Origin: Paenibacillus timonensis
GTDB lineage: Bacteria > Bacillota > Bacilli > Paenibacillales > Paenibacillaceae
Assembly (NCBI RefSeq): GCF_022427145.1
Contig: NZ_JAKSXN010000001.1
Coordinates: 1 to 64,000, forward strand
DNA length: 64,000 nt
Direction: 5' to 3'
The position numbers and the translations under genes were made by a program. Under the pieces are notes generated by a model, which did no database searches, had not been told where the DNA came from, and worked only from the letters and a program-made list of their open reading frames with translations. Positions 1-7,272 of the stretch are shown piece after piece; position 1 is the first letter of the stretch, and the number at the start of each line of letters is the position of its first letter.

Positions 1-220
1 GTAGCCGAACTATCATTATCACTGGTGTTGGTTGCACCACTGGTGGAATTAACCGTTTCGTTAATGGTAGAGTCACTATCGGTATTAGAGGTATTGTTCG
101 AGCCGCTTGTGCTTGTTAATGTGTCATTGACAGTAGCCGAACTATCGTTATCACTGGTGTTGGTTGCACCACTGGTGGAATTAACCGTTTCGTTAATGGT
201 AGAGTCACTATCGGTATTAG
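1..220. repeat. 132-bp coding direct repeat
   Basis: Bases 1-88 recur at 133-220 with one mismatch (base 15 against base 147), giving a 132 bp period equal to 44 codons of the overlapping minus-strand gene. Within each unit a diverged 66 bp half-repeat is visible at protein level. Near-identity at the DNA level points to recent tandem duplication; more copies probably lie to the left of the window. Confidence 0.9.
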
Positions 221-581
221 TGGCGTTCGTTGCCGTACTTTGGTTATCGACTTTTTCGAAAATTTTCGAGTCGCTGTCGCTTTCCGAATGATTTTTAGCG
301 CCACTTTCGCTTGTAAGTTGATCGTTAATGGTGGATCCGCTGTCGTTATCATTTGTGCTTGTGGCATTACTAATGGCATGAGCTTGGTTTTTAGCAAGGT
401 TTTTAGCAAGGTTTTTAGCAAGGCTTTTGGCAATCGCCTTGTCGATCGCCTTGGCTAAGGAAATCGTCACTTTGACAGGCGGCTTGCGGTGTTTGTGTTT
501 TTTACGATGACAGCTACACGCTGTTTGCTGGGAAGATTTTTTTTTGCAGGTTGTTTTTCTTTTTCTAAATTCCTTTGTCAT
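1..581 (-). CDS. Low-complexity Ser/Thr/Asn/Asp repeat protein, partial
   Basis: An open frame starts at ATG 581, preceded by the ribosome site AAAGGAGAGG, and runs off the left edge of the window, so at least 193 codons are present and the C-terminus is missing. The first 60 residues are very basic (KEFRKRK near the start, then HRKKHKHRK) with three early Cys. Next come tandem LAKN units (about residues 53-66). After that the protein becomes an acidic, Ser/Thr/Asn-rich array built of 22-residue units of the form xDxDSxxTIN-E-x-V-x-S-x-SGAxNxS, two of which make a 44-residue (132 bp) superunit that is repeated almost exactly. No signal peptide is visible. The function is not recognisable; repeats of this kind occur in spore-surface and cell-surface proteins, which is only inference here. 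Confidence 0.7.
   Translation of the reverse strand, partial: MTKEFRKRKTTCKKKSSQQTACSCHRKKHKHRKPPVKVTISLAKAIDKAIAKSLAKNLAKNLAKNQAHAISNATSTNDNDSGSTINDQLTSESGAKNHSESDSDSKIFEKVDNQSTATNATNTDSDSTINETVNSTSGATNTSDNDSSATVNDTLTSTSGSNNTSNTDSDSTINETVNSTSGATNTSDNDSSA
386..433. repeat. 12-bp tandem repeat, 3 perfect and 1 imperfect copies
   Basis: The unit ggtttttagcaa occurs three times in tandem (386-397, 398-409, 410-421), followed by a variant ggcttttggcaa (422-433). Read on the minus strand it encodes the LAKN tetrapeptide repeats of the low-complexity protein. Confidence 0.9.
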
Positions 582-706
582 TACTTCTATCCTCTCCTTT
601 GATGGGGGTAGTTGACTACCCTTTAGTATATTTGCCTGCTATTAACTCGGAAACGGCGAATCTACCTATAAATTTTTGTCCATCTATCAAATACACAGAA
701 AATGGG

Positions 707-744
707 CAAAAAAAGACCTTGTCTCGCTCTCGGCAAGACAAGGT
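707..744 (-). terminator. Rho-independent terminator
   Basis: CCTTGTC (717-723) pairs with GACAAGG (737-743), with one more A-T pair outside. On the minus strand the hairpin is followed by a seven-base T run (707-714 region). It would stop minus-strand transcription arriving from the transposase side before the repeat-protein gene. The remainder of 582-933 shows no gene. Confidence 0.6.
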
Positions 745-933
745 AAGGTCCATGACAAAGCCTAGCGGTGGAATGTCAAGGGGTTGATCAATGAAAATTG
801 GAAGGAAACTTGGGAAAAATCTGTTTTGAGCCTAAAAAAGGCAATACGAAACCTGACCCAGCCAATAGACGGAATTTTCAGACGACTGTTTGGGCGGGTC
901 TAATGGAAGTGGAGAAAAAATCAGGAATCTGGT

Positions 934-2169
934 TTAATTCCTCCTCTCCGGTGGTGTGTACAGTTTCTTGGTCTTCAGTAGCATGAAGACCAACCGTACC
1001 AATTTGCGTGCGGTAAGGACGAGTGCTCGTTTGTGCTGGTGTTTCGTAACTTCGTTAAATTTCTTGTGGTAGAACGCTTCGTATTCCGAATCGTATTTGC
1101 GAACTTTATCTGCTGCTTCAACCAAGTAGTAGCGCAGATACTTGTTGCCGGTCATCACGCGCTCGGTATCTTCAGCTTCAAAATCTCCGGACTGGTACTT
1201 GTTCCAGACCAGACCGGCGAATTTGGCCAATGCGTTGTGATCATCAAATCGGCTAATATCACCGATCTCGGCCAGGATTCCGGCTGCATACACGGCTCCG
1301 ATGCCTTTGACGGATGTCAGTGTCTGCTGAAAGCCTTTCATGATCTTGTCGATCTGTCTATCCAGTTTCTTGACCTCAGCCTCCATGTTCTTAATGACGC
1401 TGAGGGTGACGGACAACGAGATATTGACCGGATCACTCATGGCTTTATCCAACCGATACGAAGAGCGGGCCAGCTTTTTCAACAGTTCCGCGATTTCTTG
1501 CGGATTGGCGAAACGTTTTTTGCCCTTCTCCTGAAGAAATTCAATCAGCTTTTCCATGGGCATCTCCGCGATGCGTTCGGGATCCAGCTCTTGGATCACA
1601 GCCAGACTGGTGGCGCCGAAAGTGTCCGAGAACGGATTGTCGATCCGCATCCCGCTGAACTTCAGAAACACCTGATTCAGGAAATACGCTTTTTCACGCT
1701 TGATACTGTGGATGAGGTGAAAGCGCGTGCGAGTCAGACGCTGCAAGGCTTGGTATTGGACTACTTCATTCATATCGTGAGGCAGTCGTCCGAAACGCAG
1801 ATGGTCTGCAATCACCCAGGCATCAATGCGGTCGGTTTTGGGAAGGGTATCATAGCCCTTCTTGAACCGAGCCACTTTACGAGCATTCAAGACGTAAACC
1901 TGAGCCTGAACGTTGGGTTCATAAGGAGCGAGTTGGTCTTTTAAGTAGTGGGCCAGGTGCCATCCAAGATTGGATGTCGCCTCCATCCCGATGCGAAGCG
2001 TTTGGCACCCCACTTCCGCCGCCGTATCCAGCATCCGACGAATGAGGGTATCGGCCCCGTGTCGGTCGTTGGTGACGGAGAAAGAGGCCAGCTTCCGGCC
2101 GTCCCCCGCCATGAATTGTACATGGTGGGAACGCAAGCTTACGTCTATACCGATCAGCATTTGGGACAT
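934..2169 (-). CDS. IS110-family transposase (DEDD RuvC-like)
   Basis: A 411-residue protein of normal IS110-family length. The N-terminal RuvC-like domain has the DEDD set in the expected order: D9 in GIDVS, E63 in GMEAT, and D113/D116 in KTDRIDA. The C-terminal Tnp_20 domain has the helix-hairpin-helix SVKGIGAVYAAGIL and the probable catalytic serine S327 in KYQSGDF, followed by GNKYLRYYL. The start was set at ATG 2169 because AGGAGGTG lies 9 bases upstream; the in-frame GTG at 2178 touches that ribosome site. IS110 enzymes excise and insert elements through a bridge RNA encoded in the non-coding end of the element. The frame is intact, so the copy may be active. Long frames on the opposite strand here are shadows. 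Confidence 0.95.
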   Translation of the reverse strand: MSQMLIGIDVSLRSHHVQFMAGDGRKLASFSVTNDRHGADTLIRRMLDTAAEVGCQTLRIGMEATSNLGWHLAHYLKDQLAPYEPNVQAQVYVLNARKVARFKKGYDTLPKTDRIDAWVIADHLRFGRLPHDMNEVVQYQALQRLTRTRFHLIHSIKREKAYFLNQVFLKFSGMRIDNPFSDTFGATSLAVIQELDPERIAEMPMEKLIEFLQEKGKKRFANPQEIAELLKKLARSSYRLDKAMSDPVNISLSVTLSVIKNMEAEVKKLDRQIDKIMKGFQQTLTSVKGIGAVYAAGILAEIGDISRFDDHNALAKFAGLVWNKYQSGDFEAEDTERVMTGNKYLRYYLVEAADKVRKYDSEYEAFYHKKFNEVTKHQHKRALVLTARKLVRLVFMLLKTKKLYTPPERRN

Positions 2170-2184
2170 GGGATTCACCTCCTC

Positions 2185-2345
2185 GGGTGCTTGTACACAA
2201 AATCAAGCCGGACTCGGACCTGGGTGCCCGTGGAAACCACCTGCTGCAGCCTCGTCATCAGCACTCACCCATGGGGAAGACAATTGCGGGGTGCTACTCC
2301 CCCATCCCGCATGAGGGCGCAACTAGCGGTCAGAATCTGAGCGGT
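2185..2345 (-). ncRNA. Candidate IS110 bridge RNA
   Basis: The non-coding DNA directly upstream of the transposase can fold on the minus strand. TGGGTG (2266-2271) pairs with CACCCA (2221-2226), enclosing a GTGG-TTT-CCAC hairpin (2230-2240) and a GCTGCAGC palindrome. A second hairpin, TGCGGG with CCCGCA, covers about 2284-2310. A multi-loop RNA of this size between the element end and the transposase start is where IS110-group bridge RNAs are encoded. The target- and donor-binding loops cannot be assigned without the insertion junctions. A minus-strand frame crossing this DNA has no recognisable protein features. Confidence 0.4.
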
Positions 2346-2350
2346 GGATC

Positions 2351-3232
2351 CGGGTAGCAGGCTTTTGAAGCAGTACCTTGCGGTCTGCACGGAGGGAAAG
2401 AAGTCTCCCGAGATCAAGCTTGTCGATCCCATTGTTCCACGGACAGTTCCGAGTTGTAAAGCGGCGTTCGCTTGCCATGCGACCTCTCGCATTCGAACGC
2501 TGCATGTATTCAGTTGTGGAAAAGCGCATGACAAAGAAACAGCAATGGCAAATCCATTCTGCGATTAGAGCACAAATTGTGAATCAGTTTTTTGAGATTT
2601 CCCCGACTTCCCCATCCAAAGAAGGGGATAAAACGGGTGAAGCAAAAACTAGCGGATGAGGAAGCCAGGGGCTTCTCAAACGGCGGGCTCTTCGAATCGT
2701 CCGGATCGATCCGAAGAGATGGAGGACAGAGGCTTCGCCTCCCCGACTTCCGTTCCTCGCCCTTCGGGCTGCGGTACGGGTTCGGCTACATCATCCACCA
2801 CCGCCGCTGAGTTGATGATCATCATATGGAAATTCATCTAAGCTGTTTCCGGTTGTCCGGATCAACTGGAAATTCGCTTGAGATGAGCTTCTAAACTGAT
2901 TATACGAGGAGGTGTAGCTACCCTATGTTTGATATATGCAGGAGGACGGGTTTTCGCTCCCCTTGCCCTGGACAGTCAACCGGGGTATTGCCAACAAAAC
3001 GCGGAAAGCGTACGCTAAGAAACCTTGAAATTTATTAGCCTCAATCTATCCAAATGATTCCATCCAAAAGAAGCAAACCCTCCCTACTTTGCAAGGGCTA
3101 GGGGGATTACCAAGAATATAAAAGAGAAAAGAATCGGAAATAAGATCAACCTCAAATAGTCGGTGATTCCTTAAGTATAAGAAACGTTGGCTTTTTTATA
3201 TAGAAAAATCCTTAGAGTATATTTTCGTCAAA
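2351..3232. other. Intergenic stretch with no convincing gene
   Basis: This 880-base stretch holds short inverted repeats (for example AGAGGCTTCGCCTC near 2730) and stop-rich frames. The only translation-like signal is GAGGAGGTG ahead of ATG 2924, opening a 37-codon frame with no recognisable family. Mixed composition and lack of conserved coding suggest decayed DNA next to the insertion sequence. Confidence 0.5.
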
Positions 3233-3541
3233 ATGTTGGATGGACCCCTGGCCGGGCGGAGAATCATCGTCATCACGAGGGAAGCCCAAAAGATCAAGGA
3301 GCGTCTTGAGAAAGAGCCGTACAAGCAAAATATCGTGCATGCCCTGCCTTTTCATCAATGGCAGGATTATCGAAATACCATCCAATGGATGACCTCCCAT
3401 AAAGACAGCTATGACGTTGCATTGATCTCCTGCGGGGTTAATGCGGTGGTGCTGGCCGAACGGATAGCCGCGCTGACAGGGAAAGTCGCGCTCGATTTCG
3501 GCAAAGCGAACAATATTATCCTAAAAGGGCGCCCCAATTAA
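3233..3541 (+). pseudogene. C-terminal fragment resembling GT-D-fold glycosyltransferase-like protein
   Basis: A 102-codon frame with no ribosome site before its first ATG. The C-terminal half, around YDVALISCGVNAVVLAER and ending with a DFGKA segment, reads like the NAD-binding-fold-like end of GT-D-type proteins annotated in Paenibacillus and Bacillus, which are normally about 200-300 residues. The N-terminal region is absent, so I read this as the surviving 3' part of a truncated gene, perhaps damaged by the rearrangements around the IS110 element. The family assignment is from memory of the motif and is tentative. Confidence 0.45.
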
Positions 3542-3556
3542 TTTTAGGGCGCCTTA
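3525..3556. terminator. Bidirectional hairpin terminator
   Basis: AAGG(G)CGCCC pairs with GGGCGCCTT around the stop codon at 3539-3541, with one bulged G. The hairpin lies between the convergent fragment at 3233-3541 and the ABC-F gene. The flanking T/A runs are short. Confidence 0.5.
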
Positions 3557-3579
3557 GTTATCGGTAATGGCTCTCCCGC

Positions 3580-5109
3580 TTACTTCCCGATACGCAACAC
3601 GCGATCCGCCCAATCCTGGTAAAAGGAACGATCGTGGGAGACCAACAGCACGCTGCCGCGAAATTCGATCAAAGCCTGACGCAGTGCTGCTTTGGCCTCC
3701 TGATCCAAGTGATTGGTGGGTTCGTCCAGGATCAGGAAATTGCATGGCGTCAGCAGCAACCGGCATAGTTTCACCTTCGATTGCTCCCCGCCGCTTAGCG
3801 TTCCGATAGCTCGCGCTACCAACGACTGATTTAAACCGCAGCGGGCCAAATGCCGGCGGATTTCCTTGCCGTCGAGATCGGGACGAAATTCGGCGATGTA
3901 TTGGATCGGCGTCATCGTCGGTTCCTCCCAAGCGAGTTCCTGCGAAAAATACCCGATATGCACGCGATCCGCGAACCGATATTCCCCAGAGACGGCGGAA
4001 ATCCGCCGTACCAGCGTGTTTAGCAGTGTCGATTTCCCGATGCCGTTGAACCCGGAAACCACCAGTTTTTCGCCGCCGGATACCTTAAAACTGAGCGGCG
4101 GCAGCAGCGGTTGACCATACCCGACCACGAGCCGGCGCGTCTCTAGCGCAATCAGGCCGGGCGACGCCAGTTCCTGAAAACGGAATGCCGGAGGATGGGT
4201 TTGGACCGGCGGGCCTATCCGTTCCATTCGCTCCAGCTGTTTGCGGCGCCCTTGAGCGATTTTGCTATTTACGCCGGCAATGTTTTTGCGAATATAGCTT
4301 TCGGTAGCTTCGATTTTCTTCTGCTGCGCTTCGTACCGCCGCTCGTAATCGCGCCGGTGATGTTCTTTTTGCCGCATAAAGTCGTTGTAGCTGCCCGGGT
4401 ATTTCCGAATCGAACCCAATTCGACATCGCAAATACAATTCGTTACCTTCTGAAGAAACGAAGCATCGTGAGAGACGACGATAAATGCGCCGCGGAATGA
4501 CGCCAACGCGCCGGCCAACCACTCCACATGCTCCCGGTCCAGGAAATTGGTCGGCTCATCGAGCAGCAGCACGTCCGGTTCCTCCAGCAGCAGTTTAGCC
4601 AGGATAACCCGGGCCCGTTGCCCCCCGCTTAACTCCGACATCGGCCGCTCCATCCCCATCGCCTGAATCCCCAGGCCCATGGCGGTTTGGTCGATCCGGC
4701 TGTCGATGTCGTAGAAATCGCCGGCGTCCAGCTTTTCTTGGCATAACGCCGCCAGCTTCATTCGGCTTTCATCCCCCGTGACCGCCACTTCCCGATAAAT
4801 CTCGGCCATTTTTCGTTCCAGTTCATAAAGCTCGTCAAATGCCGTCTTCAGATAATCCCGAATCGATACGGCCCCCGAAATCCGGGCATATTGATCCAGA
4901 TGCCCCAGTCGCAGACGAGGCTGCCACTGGATGCTGCCTTGATCGGGAATCACCTCGCCGGTAAGCATGCGGATGAGCGTGCTTTTGCCCGCCCCATTTT
5001 GTCCGACGAGTCCCATATGTTCCCCCGCGTGCAATTCCAGCGAGGCCCCGCGGTACAATTCCTTGTCGCCGAAACGGTGCGTAACCCCGCTCATTTCCAA
5101 TAAACTCAT
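3580..5109 (-). CDS. ABC-F family ATPase, YfmM/Lmo0919-like
   Basis: A 509-residue soluble protein with two ABC domains and no membrane segments, as in ABC-F translation factors. Domain 1: Walker A GQNGAGKST (36-44), signature LSGGQ (160-164), Walker B DVLLLDEPTNFLD (179-191). Domain 2: GFNGIGKST (353-361), LSGGEQ (438-443), LDEPTNHLD (461-469). The charged helical P-site-tRNA-interaction linker lies at about 240-300. ABC-F proteins bind the ribosomal E site and rescue or protect translation; the closest remembered relatives are B. subtilis YfmM and Listeria Lmo0919. The start is ATG 5109 after GAGGAG. The leader with a short ORF and two terminator hairpins argues for antibiotic-inducible expression, hence a resistance role. 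Substrate class cannot be told from sequence. Confidence 0.9.
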   Translation of the reverse strand: MSLLEMSGVTHRFGDKELYRGASLELHAGEHMGLVGQNGAGKSTLIRMLTGEVIPDQGSIQWQPRLRLGHLDQYARISGAVSIRDYLKTAFDELYELERKMAEIYREVAVTGDESRMKLAALCQEKLDAGDFYDIDSRIDQTAMGLGIQAMGMERPMSELSGGQRARVILAKLLLEEPDVLLLDEPTNFLDREHVEWLAGALASFRGAFIVVSHDASFLQKVTNCICDVELGSIRKYPGSYNDFMRQKEHHRRDYERRYEAQQKKIEATESYIRKNIAGVNSKIAQGRRKQLERMERIGPPVQTHPPAFRFQELASPGLIALETRRLVVGYGQPLLPPLSFKVSGGEKLVVSGFNGIGKSTLLNTLVRRISAVSGEYRFADRVHIGYFSQELAWEEPTMTPIQYIAEFRPDLDGKEIRRHLARCGLNQSLVARAIGTLSGGEQSKVKLCRLLLTPCNFLILDEPTNHLDQEAKAALRQALIEFRGSVLLVSHDRSFYQDWADRVLRIGK

Positions 5110-5130
5110 GTCTAACTCCTCTTTTCTCCA

Positions 5131-5180
5131 TAAAATAAAAAAGCAGAGAAACAGGCGCCTGCCGGCACCGGTCCTCTGCT
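5131..5180 (-). promoter_or_regulatory. Second attenuator hairpin of the ABC-F leader
   Basis: On the minus strand AGCAGAG (5174-5180) pairs with CTCTGCT (5142-5148), followed immediately by a T-rich tract (5131-5142). The loop contains GC-rich self-complementary segments that could form a competing structure. The hairpin ends about 20 bases before the ABC-F ribosome site. Confidence 0.65.
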
Positions 5181-5195
5181 CTGGGGGAACCCCGT

Positions 5196-5240
5196 AAAAA
5201 ACACAAAGGACCAAGGACAAAACATTGTCCTTGGCCCTTT
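5196..5240 (-). promoter_or_regulatory. First attenuator hairpin of the ABC-F leader
   Basis: A very strong stem, AAAGG-CCAAGGACA with TGTCCTTGG-CCTTT (5205-5240), is followed on the minus strand by GTG and six T residues (5196-5201). With the hairpin at 5142-5180 it makes two consecutive intrinsic terminators between the upstream ORF and the ABC-F start. Confidence 0.7.
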
Positions 5241-5333
5241 AATCCTTGCATTCGCCGGTTCAAAGCCGCACTCGAATAAGCCTAGGTTCCCTATGCTCTC
5301 CGGGTCAAGCAATCAACCGATGAATGCAGGAAG

Positions 5334-5429
5334 CTAAGCTTCCCGATTAAGCTCCGCACAATGCTTCATCCTGAACATTTGTACGGAGCGAAGTTCCCTA
5401 ACCAGCTTGCCATTTTGGATGTAAATCAT
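5334..5429 (-). CDS. Putative 31-aa leader peptide (uORF) of the ABC-F gene
   Basis: ATG 5429, 6-8 bases after a GGCAGGTG ribosome site, opens a 31-codon frame ending at TAG 5334. It lies between an extended -10 promoter and the tandem attenuators. The peptide begins MIYIQNGK and contains RSVQMFRMK. Upstream ORFs in such leaders sense stalled ribosomes and switch the downstream terminators. Nothing in the sequence shows which drug would stall it. A second frame starting at ATG 5251 runs through both hairpins and could be an alternative sensor. Confidence 0.45.
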   Translation of the reverse strand: MIYIQNGKLVRELRSVQMFRMKHCAELNREA

Positions 5430-5462
5430 GGAGTACACCTGCCTTTTCCATAAATCCCCTCT

Positions 5463-5471
5463 ATTCTAACA
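5463..5471 (-). promoter_or_regulatory. Extended -10 promoter for ABC-F leader
   Basis: Minus-strand TGTTAGAAT is an extended -10 (TGn TAGAAT) about 35 bases upstream of the leader-peptide start. No good -35 is visible, which is tolerated by extended -10 promoters. Confidence 0.45.
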
Positions 5472-5519
5472 TATAAGTTCCACGATTTCACGTCCTCCAG
5501 GGATCTTCCAGGCTGTTGT

Positions 5520-7070
5520 TCACAAAGTGACCTCCGGTGCGTTTGCCGCAACCGTGTTCGTCGCCCACATTTCAGGAACCGGATAACCCAGACGCCCCGC
5601 TAGTGCTTCCTGTATGACTTCGCGATCATCAAACGGAATCCGACGGTCTTTCACGATCAGATGGGTTTCGTGTCCTCTACCCGCGACGACGACGCAGTCT
5701 CCGGGACGGGCCTGCTCGATGGCCAACGAGATCGCCTCCCGGCGGTCCGCAATCGCAACATAGGCATCGCTTGGTATGGGCCCATCCTCAACCCCATTCA
5801 GCATATCGCTTAATATCGCGTCCGGATCCTCCGACCGGGTGTTGTCCGATGTAAAGATCGCAAGATCGGCGTAAGACGTTGCCACGCGGGCCATGATCGG
5901 TCGTTTCATCCGATCCTTGTCCCCCTCGCATCCACATACGCAAACCAGCTTGCCTTGCGTCAGCGTTTTGGCCGTTTGCAGCACGTTCTCCAGACCGTCG
6001 GGATTGTGGGCATAGTCCAAAATCACGGTGAAATCCTGTCCGGCGTAAATCGGCTCGAACCGTCCCGTTACCCCTTCAAACGACTCCAGGCTGCGTTTCA
6101 TGGACTGAAGCGGAATGCCCTCCGACAAACCCACCGCAATCGCCGCCAGAACGTTATATACATTAAACAAACCTAGCAGCTTTAAATCCAGATCGATAGG
6201 CCCACGAAAAGTATCCACTCGAAGGGAAGTTCCGTCCGGTTTCATTCGGATTTGGCTTGCGCGGATGTCAGCTTCCCGCTCCACGCCGTACGTGATAACC
6301 TGAGCCGCGGTTTTGCGGGCATATCCGGCGGCAACCGAATCATCCGCGTTCAGGATGGCGAACTTCGGCTCATCTCCGTAGGCGCCGCCCAGCTGCGAGA
6401 ATAACAGCGATTTCGTATCGCTGTACCGGTCCATCGACTCATGGTAATCCAAATGGTCATGGGTGACATTCGTCAACACCGCCGTCCGGAACTGACATCC
6501 CCTTACCCTGCCCATATCGAGAGCATGCGAGGACACTTCAACTACGGCGTACTCCGCACCGTGCTCCAGCATCTTGCGAAAACTTCGCTGCAACACAAGG
6601 GATTCGGGCGTGGTGTTCACCGTTTGTTCCCTATAGTTCCCTATTCGCATATACAGCGTACCAATGAGGCCGGCCCGTTTCCCATATTGATTAAGGAGAT
6701 GCTCGACTAAATGCGTGGTCGTCGTTTTCCCGTTTGTGCCTGTGATTCCGATCAGCTTTAGCCGGCTCGACGGCCGGCCATAGAAAACATCCGCCAAGAT
6801 CGCCAATGCACGACGCGTATCCGGAACCCGAATGATCGTAATGTGGGAAGGAATGTCCGCCAGCTCCTTCTCCGTCATCAGCGCGATCGCGCCGGCTTCT
6901 ATGGCCTTGGCGGCATACCGGTGTCCGTCATTTAGGGCACCCGGCAGGCAGACGAACAAACACCCCGGCGTCACATGCCGCGAATCGATCTCGATCCCGC
7001 TGATCTCCAGTTCGGCCTTGCCCTGCACCTGTTTGATCAACAGCGGATCCAACAGAAGGTTCAGCTTCAC
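5520..7070 (-). CDS. murE: MurE-like UDP-MurNAc-tripeptide ligase, stand-alone paralogue
   Basis: A 516-residue Mur ligase with three domains. The N-terminal UDP-binding domain carries SGIEIDSRHV. The central ATPase has GITGTNGKTT (108-117), the TTPES and EVSSHAL motifs, and a lysine in SDTKSLLF that would be carbamylated. The C-terminal domain has RFEPI and GRGHE. The enzyme adds the third amino acid to UDP-MurNAc-Ala-Glu in the cytoplasm. The amino-acid selector is DNTR (409-412) instead of the usual DNPR of diaminopimelate-adding MurE; the Arg that recognises diaminopimelate is kept. The gene is far from any division and cell-wall cluster, next to resistance-type transporters, so it is probably a second copy. 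Start is GTG 7070 after AAGGGG. Confidence 0.85.
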   Translation of the reverse strand: MKLNLLLDPLLIKQVQGKAELEISGIEIDSRHVTPGCLFVCLPGALNDGHRYAAKAIEAGAIALMTEKELADIPSHITIIRVPDTRRALAILADVFYGRPSSRLKLIGITGTNGKTTTTHLVEHLLNQYGKRAGLIGTLYMRIGNYREQTVNTTPESLVLQRSFRKMLEHGAEYAVVEVSSHALDMGRVRGCQFRTAVLTNVTHDHLDYHESMDRYSDTKSLLFSQLGGAYGDEPKFAILNADDSVAAGYARKTAAQVITYGVEREADIRASQIRMKPDGTSLRVDTFRGPIDLDLKLLGLFNVYNVLAAIAVGLSEGIPLQSMKRSLESFEGVTGRFEPIYAGQDFTVILDYAHNPDGLENVLQTAKTLTQGKLVCVCGCEGDKDRMKRPIMARVATSYADLAIFTSDNTRSEDPDAILSDMLNGVEDGPIPSDAYVAIADRREAISLAIEQARPGDCVVVAGRGHETHLIVKDRRIPFDDREVIQEALAGRLGYPVPEMWATNTVAANAPEVTL

Positions 7071-7231
7071 GTTTTCCCCTTCTTTCCTAGGTCCTGTACG
7101 CCTTTGTGGTTACATGTTGCCCGCCAAAAATCCGGTTTATTCTCCATAATTCGACTCCATCGTCAATCCATCCTTGCTTTAGAAACGAATGCCTAAATGA
7201 ATATGACGGGTGCAGCGCATGAACGGAAAAA

Positions 7232-7262
7232 AGAAAAAGGCAGGTCCCTTGGGGATCCTGCC
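7232..7262 (-). terminator. Terminator of the MFS gene
   Basis: GGCAGG-TCCC (7239-7248) pairs with GGGA-CCTGCC (7252-7262 region), and on the minus strand is followed by TTTTTCTTTTTT. It lies 10 bases after the MFS stop codon. Confidence 0.85.
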
Positions 7263-7272
7263 TTCATCATGT

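Larger units (their letters stand above)
934..2350 (-). mobile_element. IS110-family insertion sequence, ends not defined
   Basis: The element consists of the transposase gene plus a long non-coding stretch on its 5' side. IS110 elements usually lack clear terminal inverted repeats and target duplications, so the ends cannot be fixed from one copy. The long upstream and short downstream flanks fit the IS110 rather than the IS1111 subgroup. The right limit given is approximate and could be 100-200 bp off. Confidence 0.6.

Noticed and set aside
1-433. The 132 bp and 12 bp repeats as a possible CRISPR array
   Set aside because: The repeats are in-frame coding units with no unique spacers between identical repeats and no cas genes nearby.
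1033-1944. A 303-codon open frame on the plus strand
   Set aside because: It is exactly antisense to the IS110 transposase, has no ribosome site and no recognisable domain; a shadow of the coding strand.
2265-2534. An 89-codon minus-strand frame upstream of the transposase
   Set aside because: No ribosome site or protein motif; it crosses the foldable non-coding end of the IS110 element and is better explained as bridge-RNA DNA.
4835-5263. A 142-codon minus-strand frame overlapping the ABC-F start
   Set aside because: It passes through both terminator hairpins and then out of frame into the ABC-F gene. Its first codons could act as a sensor, but a 142-residue protein is not supported.
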